Source of the DNA: Streptomyces halobius
GTDB taxonomy: Bacteria > Actinomycetota > Actinomycetes > Streptomycetales > Streptomycetaceae
DNA: 64,000 bases
Assembly (NCBI RefSeq): GCF_023277745.1
Contig: NZ_CP086322.1
Span: 2,232,001 to 2,296,000 of the forward strand
Reading direction: 5' to 3'
In this document: positions 16,534-25,620 of the stretch, piece after piece
Numbering within the stretch: position 1 is the stretch's first letter
How the letters are laid out: each line of letters opens with the position of its first letter
Made by a program: the position numbers and the translations under genes
Notes under the pieces: generated by a model
Database searches by the model: none
What the model was told of the DNA's origin: nothing
What the model saw: only the letters and a program-made list of their open reading frames with translations

Positions 16534-17175
16534 TCACTCACCCTTGTTCGCTTTGCTCCCCTTGTCCCCCACGTCCTCGTGCACCCCCAGCCGCGCCAGC
16601 GAAGCCGCCGCCGCGGCCGCCAGGCGGGGATGGGCGACGGCGGCGGTGAGGGTGGGGACGGCGCGGCGGTCGCCCAGCGCTCCCAGGCCCTCCACACAGG
16701 CGAGGGCCACCCGCCAGTACGGGTTGTGCGGGGTGAGCAATCGTTCCAGCGTGGCGATCAGGGCCGGCACGGACTGCGGGGCGCGGAGTTCGGCGAGCAG
16801 GCGTACGGGGTGCAGGGCGTAGGCGGTACGCAGGGGATTGGTGGCGAGTGCGGCGGCGGCGCGGGCGGTGCGCGGGTCGCCGAGCCGGGCCAGGGCGCGC
16901 GCGGCGGTGGCGCAGCGCACCGGGTCCCGGTAGTTCAACAGCAGCACGAGCGTCTCGAAGGCCCGCTTGTCGCCGGCGCAGCCCAGGACGAAGGCGGCGA
17001 TCTCCCTGGCCCACAGGGGCCGTTCGACGGCGACCAGTATGCGGGCCAGCTCCTCCCGTCCGGCCGGGGTGTTCTTGCGGGCGAGTCCCAGCAGCCGCTC
17101 GTAGGCGACCAGATCCTGCGGGGAGCGGAGTTCGGCCCGCACCCGGTCCGTCAACTCGTGGAATTCGTCTTCCAT
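16534..17175 (-). CDS. HEAT-repeat protein
   Basis: A 213-residue all-helical protein made of about five HEAT/PBS-lyase-like repeats, for example FVLGCAGDKRAFETLVLLL, ARALARLGDPRTARAAAALA and ACVEGLGALGDRRAVPTLTA. Such solenoids act as protein-binding scaffolds; no catalytic residues are evident. The Lys/Gly-rich C-terminus (DVGDKGSKANKGE) is probably disordered. A GGGAGGGG site precedes the ATG. The gene stands alone. Confidence 0.8.
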   Translation of the reverse strand: MEDEFHELTDRVRAELRSPQDLVAYERLLGLARKNTPAGREELARILVAVERPLWAREIAAFVLGCAGDKRAFETLVLLLNYRDPVRCATAARALARLGDPRTARAAAALATNPLRTAYALHPVRLLAELRAPQSVPALIATLERLLTPHNPYWRVALACVEGLGALGDRRAVPTLTAAVAHPRLAAAAAASLARLGVHEDVGDKGSKANKGE

Positions 17176-17262
17176 TTACCGTTCCCCTCCCGCTGAGCCT
17201 CCGCGGTTCGCGCGACGTGGCCTGCGCCACAGCCTAATGACGGCCACTACCCCTGGCGCTCT

Positions 17263-17281
17263 GGTTACCCACCGGTTAACC
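17263..17281 (+). promoter_or_regulatory. Candidate operator upstream of the 3-hydroxyacyl-CoA dehydrogenase gene
   Basis: Within the 396-bp gene-free stretch 17176-17571 there is one clear palindrome: GGTTA at 17263-17267 and TAACC at 17277-17281, separated by 9 nt. The rest of the gap contains no credible gene in any frame. Confidence 0.35.
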
Positions 17282-17571
17282 TTCTGGCACGAGCAGCACC
17301 CCTGCTCGGGCGGCCTGGTGACGCAGCCGCCCAAGAGTGAAGTCGGTTCGGCACCGCACAGCACCGTATTTTTCACGGAGCGTACGGCTCGGCCCCGGGA
17401 CAGGGCCGGTCGCGTCTTCTCTACCGCCGGCGCTGCCCGCAGTGGTCGGCGGCCTCCCGCGGCTCACCCCGCTCCCTGCGGCCGCGCGCTGCCTCTCGTC
17501 GCGTCTGCGCGGACGCTCCTCAGTCGTCACCTCTCCCCTGCCCTCAGGGGAACACCCTCAGGAGTCTCGCG

Positions 17572-19392
17572 ATGGGCACTCAGTCCACCCCAGACCGCTC
17601 AACTGATATCTCCCCCTTGTCCCTTTCCACCGTGGCCGTCGTCGGCCTCGGCACCATGGGCACCGGTATCGCCGAGGTGCTCGCCCGGGCCGGCCGCGAG
17701 GTCGTCGGTATCGACACCGACGACGGCGCGGCCCGCAAGGCCGTCGCCGCCCTCGAATCGGCCACCGCCCGCGCCGTGCGACGCGAGCGGATCACGGAGC
17801 GGGAGCGGCAGGACATCCTGGCCCGTTTCCGTACTTTCCCCGATCTGCAGGCCGCCGCGGACGCCGATCTCGTCATCGAGGTGGTGCCGGAGGACTACGA
17901 GCTCAAGCGGCAGGTCGTCACCGCGCTCGACGGCGTTGTGCGACCGGAGGCGATCATCGCCACCGGCACCAACGCGCTGTCCGTGACCCGGCTGGCCGCC
18001 GACTCGCAGCGGCCCGAGCGGGTGATCGGCGTGCACTTCTTCAACCCCGCGCCGGCCATGAAGCTGGTCGAGGTGGTCTCCTCGGTGCTGACCGCGCCGG
18101 CCGCGGTCGCCGCCGTCACCGAGCTCGCCCGCGACCTGGGCAAGGACCCGATCGCGGTCGGCGACCGTCCCGGATTCGTCGCGGACGGCCTGCTGTTCGG
18201 CTATCTGAACCAGGCCGCGGCGATGTACGAGTCCAAGTACGCGACCCGTGAGGACATCGACGCCGCGATGCGGCTCGGCTGCGGGCTGCCGATGGGCCCG
18301 CTGGCGCTGCTCGACCTGATCGGGGTGGACACCGCCCGCACGGTCCTGGAGGCGATGTACGCCGACTCCCATGACCGGCTGCACGCCCCCGCGCCGATCC
18401 TGGGGCAGCTGGCCGAAGCCGGGCTGACCGGCCGCAAGGCGGGCCGCGGCTTCTACACGTACGAGGCTCCCGGGAGCGCCACGGTCGTGCCGGACGCGGA
18501 GACCCCCGCAGCCGCCGGCGGGCAGGCTGCGGGCCGTACGGTCCGCAGCGTCGGCGTGGCCGGGTCCGGGACGATGGCCGGCGGTATCGCCGAGGTCTTC
18601 GCCAAGGCGGGCTTCGACGTCGTCCTGGCCGCCCGCAGCCTGGAGAAGGCGGAGAAGGCGAAGGCGAGGATCGCCAAGTCGCTGGGGCGGTCCGTGGACA
18701 AGGGGCGGCTGGCCGCGGAGGCACGGGATGCCGCGCTCGCGGCGATCACCCCGGCGGGCTCGCTGGACTCCTTCGCCGAGGTCGACCTGGCCGTCGAGGC
18801 GGTCGCCGAGGACCTGGAGGTCAAGCAGCAGCTCTTCGCCACCCTGGACAAGGTCTGCAAGCCGGGTGCCGTCCTGGCCACCACCACCTCCTCGCTGCCC
18901 GTCGTCGCCTGCGCCCGCGCCACCTCGCGCCCGCAGGACGTCATCGGTATGCACTTCTTCAACCCGGCTCCGGCGATGAAGCTCGTCGAGGTGGTCCGTA
19001 CGGTCCTGACGGCGGACGAGGTGCACGCCACCGTGCGGGCGGTCTGCGCCACGGTCCGCAAGCACCCGGTGGACTGCGGCGACCGGGCCGGTTTCATCGT
19101 CAACGCGCTGCTGTTCCCGTACCTGAACAACGCGATCAAGATGGTCGAGGAGCACTACGCCTCCCTGGACGACATCGACGCCGCCATGAAGCTCGGCGGC
19201 GGCTACCCGATGGGTCCCTTCGAACTCCTCGACGTCGTCGGCCTGGACGTCTCGCTGGCCATCGAGAAGGTGCTGCACGCCGAGTTCCGCGACCCCGGGC
19301 TGGCCCCGGCGCCGCTGCTGGAGCACCTCGTCGCCGCGGGCTGCCTCGGCCGCAAGACCGGCCGAGGCTTCCGTGAGTACGCCAGGCGCTGA
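17572..19392 (+). CDS. 3-hydroxyacyl-CoA (3-hydroxybutyryl-CoA) dehydrogenase, tandem-duplicated
   Basis: A 606-residue protein made of two complete HADH units (about 20-300 and 325-606), each with a Rossmann GxGxMxxGIAEV loop and the catalytic HFFNPAPAMKLVEV block. It should oxidise or reduce 3-hydroxybutyryl-CoA and feed crotonyl-CoA to Ccr two genes downstream. The second unit keeps the TSSL serine and the GFIVNALL asparagine. The first unit reads TNAL and GFVADGLL at these places, so it has probably lost activity. The start ATG at 17572 has AGGAG just upstream. The gene order here (dehydrogenase, TetR, ccr, meaA and so on) matches the S. coelicolor region as I know it. Confidence 0.9.
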   Translation: MGTQSTPDRSTDISPLSLSTVAVVGLGTMGTGIAEVLARAGREVVGIDTDDGAARKAVAALESATARAVRRERITERERQDILARFRTFPDLQAAADADLVIEVVPEDYELKRQVVTALDGVVRPEAIIATGTNALSVTRLAADSQRPERVIGVHFFNPAPAMKLVEVVSSVLTAPAAVAAVTELARDLGKDPIAVGDRPGFVADGLLFGYLNQAAAMYESKYATREDIDAAMRLGCGLPMGPLALLDLIGVDTARTVLEAMYADSHDRLHAPAPILGQLAEAGLTGRKAGRGFYTYEAPGSATVVPDAETPAAAGGQAAGRTVRSVGVAGSGTMAGGIAEVFAKAGFDVVLAARSLEKAEKAKARIAKSLGRSVDKGRLAAEARDAALAAITPAGSLDSFAEVDLAVEAVAEDLEVKQQLFATLDKVCKPGAVLATTTSSLPVVACARATSRPQDVIGMHFFNPAPAMKLVEVVRTVLTADEVHATVRAVCATVRKHPVDCGDRAGFIVNALLFPYLNNAIKMVEEHYASLDDIDAAMKLGGGYPMGPFELLDVVGLDVSLAIEKVLHAEFRDPGLAPAPLLEHLVAAGCLGRKTGRGFREYARR

Positions 19393-19405
19393 CGGGTGGG
19401 GGCGT

Positions 19406-19424
19406 CCCCGGCCGGGAGCCGGGG
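19406..19424 (+). terminator. Hairpin after the dehydrogenase gene
   Basis: Perfect 7-bp stem CCCCGGC/GCCGGGG with a 5-nt loop, 13 nt after the stop codon. Confidence 0.6.
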
Positions 19425-19531
19425 CGGCGTGGGGCGGACTGCTGGCACCATCCGGCGGTCCGCCCCAGGTCAGGGGGGCGGAGACGGCACCGAATACCGC
19501 GGGCCGCGGCAATATGCAGTACCGTCCCCAC

Positions 19532-20329
19532 ATGTCCCAGCCCGTTCGCACGCAGCCGTCCGACGCACCCGACACCAGCACTCCCGGCGCCCGCCGCGCG
19601 GCCGCCCAGAAGCTCAAAATGCGCCGCGAACTGTCGGCGGCGGCGATGGAGCTGTTCGCGACCAAGGGATACGAGGCGACGACGGTCGACGAGATCGCGG
19701 CCGCCGCGGGCGTCGCCCGGCGCACCTTCTTCCGCCACTTCCGCTCCAAGGAAGAGGCGATCTTCCCCGACCACGACGACACCCTCGTACGCGCCGAGGC
19801 CGTCCTGGACGCCGCCCCGCAGCACGAGAACCCGCTCGACACGGTCTGCCGCGGCATCAAAGAGGTCATGCGGATGTACGCGGCCGCACCGGCCGTGTCC
19901 GTGGCCCGTTACCGCCTGACCCGTGAGGTCCCCACGCTCCGCGAGGCCGAGATCGCCTCGGTGGCCCGTTACGAACGCCTCTTCACCCGCTACCTCCTGG
20001 GCCACTTCGACGAGGGCGCGCACCGCGAGGGCGACGACGATCCGCTGCTCGCCGAGGTCGCCGCGTCGGCCGTCGTCACCGCGCACAACCACGTACTGCG
20101 GCGCTGGCTGCGGGCCGGCGCTCAGGGCGATGTCGAGGCCCAGCTCGACCACGCCTTCGAGATCGTCCGGGAAACCTTCGGCACCGGCATCGGCGCGGGC
20201 CGCGCCCTCACCGGCGAGCCCCCGGCGACCGTCTCCCGGGAGGGCGAGGTCCTGGTGACGGTGGCCCGCACGGACGCACCGCTGGACGAGATCATGCGCA
20301 CCATCGAGAGGGCGCTGAAGAAGCGCTGA
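19532..20329 (+). CDS. TetR family regulator of the ethylmalonyl-CoA genes
   Basis: A 265-residue TetR-type regulator. The HTH runs through TTVDEIAAAAGVARRTFFRHF near residue 50 and is preceded by AMELFATKGYEA. The C-terminal ligand domain is all-helical, with an extra tail after residue 225 (GEPPATVSREGEVLVTVARTD). It sits directly before ccr in the same direction, and two operator-like palindromes lie in the gap, so autoregulation and control of ccr are likely. Start: the ATG at 19532 (MSQPVRTQPS); an ATG at 19514 is in frame but overlaps a TATGCAGT promoter-like element. Confidence 0.85.
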   Translation: MSQPVRTQPSDAPDTSTPGARRAAAQKLKMRRELSAAAMELFATKGYEATTVDEIAAAAGVARRTFFRHFRSKEEAIFPDHDDTLVRAEAVLDAAPQHENPLDTVCRGIKEVMRMYAAAPAVSVARYRLTREVPTLREAEIASVARYERLFTRYLLGHFDEGAHREGDDDPLLAEVAASAVVTAHNHVLRRWLRAGAQGDVEAQLDHAFEIVRETFGTGIGAGRALTGEPPATVSREGEVLVTVARTDAPLDEIMRTIERALKKR

Positions 20330-20339
20330 CCGGGGCGCT

Positions 20340-20368
20340 GGCGGGCCCGGCGGGCCCGCCGGCCCGCC
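20340..20368 (+). terminator. GC-rich hairpin after the TetR gene
   Basis: GGCGGGCC (20340-20347) pairs with GGCCCGCC (20361-20368), and the loop itself contains a GCGGGCCCGC palindrome. It lies 11 nt after the TetR stop. Confidence 0.5.
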
Positions 20369-20424
20369 CCCACATGAACGATCATCGCTCAGATGTGACC
20401 GGCAGGTTTCAGCTGAGAGAAATT

Positions 20425-20462
20425 CCTGGCACTCAGTGTCTTGCCGCCTGGCACGCGGTGTC
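20425..20462 (+). promoter_or_regulatory. Twin operator-like palindromes upstream of ccr
   Basis: CCTGGCACTCAGTGTC begins at 20425 and CCTGGCACGCGGTGTC at 20447. Each contains an imperfect GGCAC-N3-GTGTC palindrome, and the 22-bp period is about two helical turns. The remainder of the 403-bp gap up to 20732 has no gene. Confidence 0.5.
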
Positions 20463-20732
20463 ATACCTTGAGGGTGTCCGGGCGGCCGGCGCGCAAAGCA
20501 CCCTCGTGCGCCGGCTGTCCCAGCAAGCCACTTGTGGCCCGCCCGCCCGGACGCCTGCGTCACAGGCAATTTTCCGCGCCACCCGCGCTGCCAGGCCCCG
20601 CGGCCGACGGCTCTGCGACCACCACAGAGACGGCGGAAACGGAGCCACCCCGGCCGAACCGACGGCACCACCTCCGCACCACCCCGACGTTCCCTCAAGC
20701 CGTTCCCTCACGCGCTTCGCCGGAGGCACACC

Positions 20733-22070
20733 GTGAATGAAATCCTGGACGCGATCCTCGCGCCTGACAGCAAGAGCGAAGACTTCGCCAACCTGTCCCT
20801 CCCCGAGTCCTACCGCGCGGTGACCGTGCACAAGGACGAGGCCGAGATGTTCGCAGGCCTTCCCGCCCGGGAGAAGGACCCCCGCAAATCGCTGCACGTC
20901 GAAGATGTGCCGGTGCCCGAGCTCGGGCCCGGTGAGGCGCTGGTGGCCGTGATGGCCTCCTCCGTGAACTACAACTCCGTGTGGACCTCGATCTTCGAGC
21001 CGATGTCGACGTTCGGGTTCCTGGAGCGCTACGGCCGCCTCTCCCCGCTCGCCAAGCGGCACGACCTGCCGTACCACGTCATCGGCTCCGACCTGGCCGG
21101 CGTGGTGCTGCGTACCGGCCCCGGCGTCAACGCCTGGGGCCCCGGCGACGAGGTCGTCGCCCACTGTCTCTCCGTCGAGCTGGAGTCCTCCGACGGGCAC
21201 AACGACACCATGCTCGACCCCGAGCAGCGGATCTGGGGCTTCGAGACCAACTTCGGCGGCCTCGCCGAGATCGCGCTGGTCAAGTCCAACCAGCTGATGC
21301 CCAAGCCCCAGCACCTGAGCTGGGAGGAGGCGGCGGCACCGGGACTGGTCAACTCGACCGCGTACCGCCAGCTGGTGTCCCGTAACGGCGCCGGGATGAA
21401 GCAGGGCGACAACGTCCTGATCTGGGGTGCCAGCGGTGGACTCGGGTCGTACGCCACGCAGTTCGCGCTGGCCGGCGGCGCCAACCCGATCTGTGTGGTC
21501 TCCAGCGATCAGAAGGCGGAGATCTGCCGGAAGATGGGCGCCGAGGCGATCATCGACCGCAACGCCGAGGGCTACCGGTTCTGGAAGGACGAGCACACCC
21601 AGGACCCCAAGGAGTGGAAGCGCTTCGGGAAGCGGATCCGTGAGCTGACCGGCGGTGAGGACGTCGACATCGTCTTCGAGCACCCGGGACGGGAGACCTT
21701 CGGCGCGTCCGTCTACGTCACCCGCAAGGGCGGCACCATCGTCACCTGCGCCTCGACCTCCGGCTACCAGCACGAGTACGACAACCGCTACCTGTGGATG
21801 TCGCTGAAGCGGATCGTCGGCTCGCACTTCGCGAACTACCGGGAGGCGTGGGAGGCCAACCGCCTGATCGCCAAGGGCAAGATCCACCCGACCCTGTCCA
21901 AGACCTACACCCTTGAGGAGACCGGACAGGCGGCGTACGACGTGCACCGCAACCTGCACCAGGGCAAGGTCGGAGTGCTGGCGCTCGCACCCGAGGAGGG
22001 GATGGGCGTGCGCGACGAGGAGATGCGCGCCAAGCACCTCGATGCCATCAACCGGTTCAGGAACGCCTGA
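20733..22070 (+). CDS. ccr: Crotonyl-CoA carboxylase/reductase
   Basis: A 445-residue cytosolic enzyme that reductively carboxylates crotonyl-CoA to (2S)-ethylmalonyl-CoA with NADPH and CO2. It is the key step of the ethylmalonyl-CoA pathway and a source of extender units. The fold is a zinc-independent medium-chain dehydrogenase with the NADPH loop WGASGGLGSYA. The CO2-binding residues described for the Kitasatospora enzyme fall at identical numbers here: Asn81 (VNYNSVW), Phe170 and Glu171 (WGFETN), and His365 (GSHFANYR). Carboxylase activity is therefore expected, not only reductase. The start is the GTG at 20733 with CGGAGG 6-7 nt upstream. It is the first gene of a co-directional run to acd. 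Confidence 0.97.
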   Translation: MNEILDAILAPDSKSEDFANLSLPESYRAVTVHKDEAEMFAGLPAREKDPRKSLHVEDVPVPELGPGEALVAVMASSVNYNSVWTSIFEPMSTFGFLERYGRLSPLAKRHDLPYHVIGSDLAGVVLRTGPGVNAWGPGDEVVAHCLSVELESSDGHNDTMLDPEQRIWGFETNFGGLAEIALVKSNQLMPKPQHLSWEEAAAPGLVNSTAYRQLVSRNGAGMKQGDNVLIWGASGGLGSYATQFALAGGANPICVVSSDQKAEICRKMGAEAIIDRNAEGYRFWKDEHTQDPKEWKRFGKRIRELTGGEDVDIVFEHPGRETFGASVYVTRKGGTIVTCASTSGYQHEYDNRYLWMSLKRIVGSHFANYREAWEANRLIAKGKIHPTLSKTYTLEETGQAAYDVHRNLHQGKVGVLALAPEEGMGVRDEEMRAKHLDAINRFRNA

Positions 22071-22092
22071 ACCACGAGGATACGGGTCAGTT

Positions 22093-24129
22093 ATGACTGA
22101 GCGTCAGAAGGATCGTCCGTGGCTGATGCGGACATACGCCGGGCACTCCACCGCCGAGGCCTCCAACGAGCTGTACCGGCGCAACCTCGCCAAGGGCCAG
22201 ACCGGCCTGTCGGTCGCGTTCGACCTCCCGACGCAGACCGGTTACGACCCCGACCACATCCTCGCCCGCGGCGAGGTCGGCCGGGTCGGGGTCCCGGTGT
22301 CCCATCTGGGTGACATGCGGCGGCTGTTCCAGGACATCCCGCTGGAGCAGATGAACACCTCGATGACCATCAACGCGTCGGCCATGTGGCTGCTGGCGCT
22401 GTACCAGGTGGTGGCCGAGGAGCAGGGCGCCGACATCACCAAACTGGCGGGGACGACACAGAACGACATCGTGAAGGAATACCTCTCGCGCGGAACGCAC
22501 GTCTTCCCGCCGGGGCCTTCGCTGCGGCTGACCACCGACATGATCACGTACACGGTCAACCACATCCCGAAGTGGAACCCGATCAACATCTGCAGCTACC
22601 ACCTGCAGGAGGCGGGGGCCACTCCGGTCCAGGAGATCTCGTACGCGATGTCCACCGCGATCGCCGTTCTCGACGCGGTGTTCGCGTCCGGCCAGGTCCC
22701 CGAGGACCGCAAGGGCGATGTCGTCGCCCGTATCTCGTTCTTCGTGAACGCGGGTGTCCGGTTCGTCGAAGAGATGTGCAAAATGCGGGCGTTCTCCCGC
22801 ATCTGGGACCAGATCACCCACGAGCGGTACGGCATCGAGAACCCCAAGCAGCGCCGCTTCCGCTACGGCGTGCAGGTCAACTCGCTCGGTCTGACCGAGG
22901 CTCAGCCGGAGAACAACGTCCAGCGGATCGTGCTGGAGATGCTGGCCGTCACCCTGTCGAAGGACGCCCGCGCGCGCGCCGTCCAACTCCCCGCCTGGAA
23001 TGAGGCGTTGGGCCTGCCCCGACCCTGGGACCAGCAGTGGTCGCTGCGTATCCAGCAGGTCCTGGCGCACGAGAGCGACCTGCTGGAGTACGAGGACATC
23101 TTCGCCGGCTCGCATGTCATCGAGGCCAAGGTCGACGGCCTGGTCGAGGACTGTCTGGCCGAGATCGCGCGGATCCAGGAGATGGGCGGCGCGATGGCGG
23201 CCGTGGAGTCCGGCTATCTCAAGTCGCAGCTGGTCTCCGCGCACGCCGAGCGGCGGTCCCGGATCGAGGCCGGCGAGGAGAAGATCGTCGGGGTGAACTG
23301 CTTCGAGTCCACCGAGCCCAATCCGCTCACGGCGGATCTCGACACCGCGATCATGACCGTCGACCCGGCCAACGAGGCACGTGTCGTCCAGGCGCTGCAC
23401 GACTGGCGGGACAACCGGGACGAGACGCGTGCGCAGGAGGCACTGTCGGCCCTGAAGAAGTCCGCGGCCGGCGACACCAACCTCTTCGCGGCCACCCTCG
23501 AATGCGCACGCGCCGGTGTGACGACCGGCGAGTGGGCCTGGGCGCTGCGGGACGTCTTCGGCGAGTTCCGGGCCCCCACGGGCGTCTCCAGCGCGCCGGT
23601 GGCGGTCGCCGCCGAGGAAGGCACCCCGCTCGCGGCGGTCCGCGAGAAGGTCGCGCGGACCGCGGCCGAGGTGACATCGGCGGCAGGCGGCGCGGGCGGC
23701 GGCGGCAAGCTGCGTCTGCTGGTCGGCAAGCCCGGCCTGGACGGGCACAGCAACGGTGCCGAGCAGATCGCCGTACGGGCCCGGGACGCCGGCTTCGAGG
23801 TCGTCTACCAGGGCATCCGGCTGACCCCGGAGCAGATCGTCTCGGCGGCCGTCGCCGAGGATGTGCACTGCGTCGGCCTGTCGATCCTGTCCGGTTCGCA
23901 CGCCGAGCTGGTGCCGGATGTGCTGGCCCGGCTGCGCGAGGCGGGCGCGAGCGACATCCCCGTCATCGTCGGCGGAATCATCCCCTCCGCCGATGCCACC
24001 GCGCTCCGGGAAGCCGGGGTCGCGGCGGTCTTCACACCCAAGGACTTCGGTATCACGGAGATCATCGGCCGTATCGTCGACGAGATCCGGAAAGCGAACA
24101 AGCTCGACCCTCTGGAGGTCCCCGCATGA
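22093..24129 (+). CDS. meaA: Ethylmalonyl-CoA mutase (B12-dependent)
   Basis: A 678-residue coenzyme-B12 mutase converting ethylmalonyl-CoA to methylsuccinyl-CoA. The N-terminal TIM-barrel substrate domain (GQTGLSVAFDLPTQTGYDPD; INICSYHLQEAGATPVQE) occupies about residues 1-480. The C-terminal B12 domain has the base-off motif KPGLDGHSNGAEQ, then LSILSGSH and VIVGGIIP. The family also includes methylmalonyl-CoA mutase, but position directly after ccr and the MeaA-like single-subunit length favour ethylmalonyl-CoA as substrate. It starts 23 nt after ccr and its stop overlaps the next start (ATGA). Confidence 0.95.
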   Translation: MTERQKDRPWLMRTYAGHSTAEASNELYRRNLAKGQTGLSVAFDLPTQTGYDPDHILARGEVGRVGVPVSHLGDMRRLFQDIPLEQMNTSMTINASAMWLLALYQVVAEEQGADITKLAGTTQNDIVKEYLSRGTHVFPPGPSLRLTTDMITYTVNHIPKWNPINICSYHLQEAGATPVQEISYAMSTAIAVLDAVFASGQVPEDRKGDVVARISFFVNAGVRFVEEMCKMRAFSRIWDQITHERYGIENPKQRRFRYGVQVNSLGLTEAQPENNVQRIVLEMLAVTLSKDARARAVQLPAWNEALGLPRPWDQQWSLRIQQVLAHESDLLEYEDIFAGSHVIEAKVDGLVEDCLAEIARIQEMGGAMAAVESGYLKSQLVSAHAERRSRIEAGEEKIVGVNCFESTEPNPLTADLDTAIMTVDPANEARVVQALHDWRDNRDETRAQEALSALKKSAAGDTNLFAATLECARAGVTTGEWAWALRDVFGEFRAPTGVSSAPVAVAAEEGTPLAAVREKVARTAAEVTSAAGGAGGGGKLRLLVGKPGLDGHSNGAEQIAVRARDAGFEVVYQGIRLTPEQIVSAAVAEDVHCVGLSILSGSHAELVPDVLARLREAGASDIPVIVGGIIPSADATALREAGVAAVFTPKDFGITEIIGRIVDEIRKANKLDPLEVPA

Positions 24130-25088
24130 GCCCCGTCAACCGCCTTCGCCCGCGCCGTTCCTGCCTGGCGGTCCCCGGCAGCAACCCGCGGTTCCTGGAA
24201 AAGGCCCAGGGCCTCCCGGCCGACCAGGTCTTCCTCGACCTGGAGGACGCCTGCGCGCCGCTGGCCAAGGAAGGCGCCCGGCACTCCATCGTCGACGCGC
24301 TGAACAACGGCGACTGGACCGGCAAGACGCGTGTCGTGCGGGTCAACGACTGGACCACGCACTGGACGTACCGGGACGTCATCACGGTCGTCGAGGGCGC
24401 GGGCCCCAACCTCGACTGCATCATGCTGCCGAAGGTGCAGGACGCGCAGCAGGTCGTGACGCTGGACCTGCTGCTGACGCAGATCGAGAAGACCATGGGC
24501 TTCGAGGTCGGCCGGATCGGCATCGAGGCGCAGATCGAGAACGCCAAGGGCCTGGTGAACGTCGACGACATCGCCGCCGCCTCGCCGCGCCTGGAAACCA
24601 TCGTCTTCGGCCCGGCCGACTTCATGGCGTCCATCAACATGAAGTCCCTGGTGGTCGGCGAGCAGCCCCCGGGCTACCCGGCGGACGCCTACCACTACAT
24701 TCTGATGCGCATCCTCATGGCGGCCCGCACCCACGATCTGCAGGCCATTGACGGTCCGTACCTTCAGATCAAAAACGTTGAGGGATATCGCGAGGTGGCG
24801 GACCGAGCGGCCGCCCTGGGCTTCGACGGCAAGTGGGTGCTGCACCCGGGTCAGGTCGACGCCGCCAACGAGGTGTTCTCGCCCTCCCAGGAGGACTACG
24901 ACCACGCCGAGCTGATCCTGGACGCCTACGAGTGGTGCACCTCCGAGGCGGGCGGCAAGAAGGGTTCCGCGATGCTCGGCGACGAGATGATCGACGAGGC
25001 GAGCCGGAAGATGGCGCTGGTCATCGCCGGCAAGGGCCGGGCCGCCGGCATGACCCGTACGTCCAAGTTCGAGGCCCCGGAGGCGTAA
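24126..25088 (+). CDS. HpcH/HpaI-type CoA ester lyase (malyl-/beta-methylmalyl-CoA lyase)
   Basis: A 320-residue CitE-like TIM-barrel lyase. Motifs are RRSCLAVPGSNPRFLEKA at the N-terminus, DLEDACAP (metal Asp/Glu), IMLPKVQ, IEAQIENAKGL (catalytic and metal Glu) and FGPADFMAS. In the ethylmalonyl-CoA pathway this enzyme cleaves beta-methylmalyl-CoA to glyoxylate and propionyl-CoA, and may also handle malyl-CoA. The ATG overlaps the meaA stop by 4 nt, indicating translational coupling. Confidence 0.9.
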   Translation: MSPVNRLRPRRSCLAVPGSNPRFLEKAQGLPADQVFLDLEDACAPLAKEGARHSIVDALNNGDWTGKTRVVRVNDWTTHWTYRDVITVVEGAGPNLDCIMLPKVQDAQQVVTLDLLLTQIEKTMGFEVGRIGIEAQIENAKGLVNVDDIAAASPRLETIVFGPADFMASINMKSLVVGEQPPGYPADAYHYILMRILMAARTHDLQAIDGPYLQIKNVEGYREVADRAAALGFDGKWVLHPGQVDAANEVFSPSQEDYDHAELILDAYEWCTSEAGGKKGSAMLGDEMIDEASRKMALVIAGKGRAAGMTRTSKFEAPEA

Positions 25089-25093
25089 GAGCG

Positions 25094-25618
25094 ATGCAGT
25101 TCGGCCGTACCTACGAAGAGTTCACCGTCGGCGATGTCTACAAGCACTGGCCGGGGAAGACCGTCACGGAATACGACGACCACCTCTTCTGTCTGCTCAC
25201 CATGAATCACCATCCGCTCCACATGGACACGAACTACGCCGAGCAGACAACGGACTTCGGCAAGAACGTGGTGGTCGGCAACTACATTTATTCACTGCTG
25301 CTCGGCATGTCCGTGCCGGATGTTTCCGGGAAGGCCATCGCGAATCTGGAGATCGAGTCGCTGCGGCATGTGGCGCCGACCTTCCACGGCGACACGATCT
25401 ACGGCGAGACGACAGTGCTCGACAAGACGCCGTCGAAGTCCAAGTCGGACCGCGGCATCGTGTACGTCGAGACCAAGGGCTACAAGCAGGACGGCACCCT
25501 GGTCTGTGTCTTCCGCCGCAAGGTGATGGTTCCGACGGCCACCTACATCAAGGAGCGCGGCGGCGAGCAGCCCGGCCGCCCGGAGCTGCAGGCCCCTCCG
25601 GCCAAGAAGGAGAAGTAG
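25094..25618 (+). CDS. MaoC-like hydratase (mesaconyl-CoA hydratase role)
   Basis: A 174-residue hot-dog-fold hydratase, one domain rather than the double hot-dog of some mesaconyl-CoA hydratases. The hydratase-2 motif, usually GDxNPLH, here reads MNHHPLH, with the usual Asp replaced by Asn and the His retained. By position it should hydrate mesaconyl-CoA to beta-methylmalyl-CoA. It lies 5 nt after the lyase gene and 2 nt before the dehydrogenase gene, clearly in one operon. The Pro/Lys-rich C-terminus is probably disordered. Confidence 0.85.
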   Translation: MQFGRTYEEFTVGDVYKHWPGKTVTEYDDHLFCLLTMNHHPLHMDTNYAEQTTDFGKNVVVGNYIYSLLLGMSVPDVSGKAIANLEIESLRHVAPTFHGDTIYGETTVLDKTPSKSKSDRGIVYVETKGYKQDGTLVCVFRRKVMVPTATYIKERGGEQPGRPELQAPPAKKEK

Positions 25619-25620
25619 CC

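Noticed and set aside
22093..24129. Annotation as methylmalonyl-CoA mutase
   Set aside because: Single large chain directly following ccr, with MeaA-type neighbours, fits ethylmalonyl-CoA mutase better.
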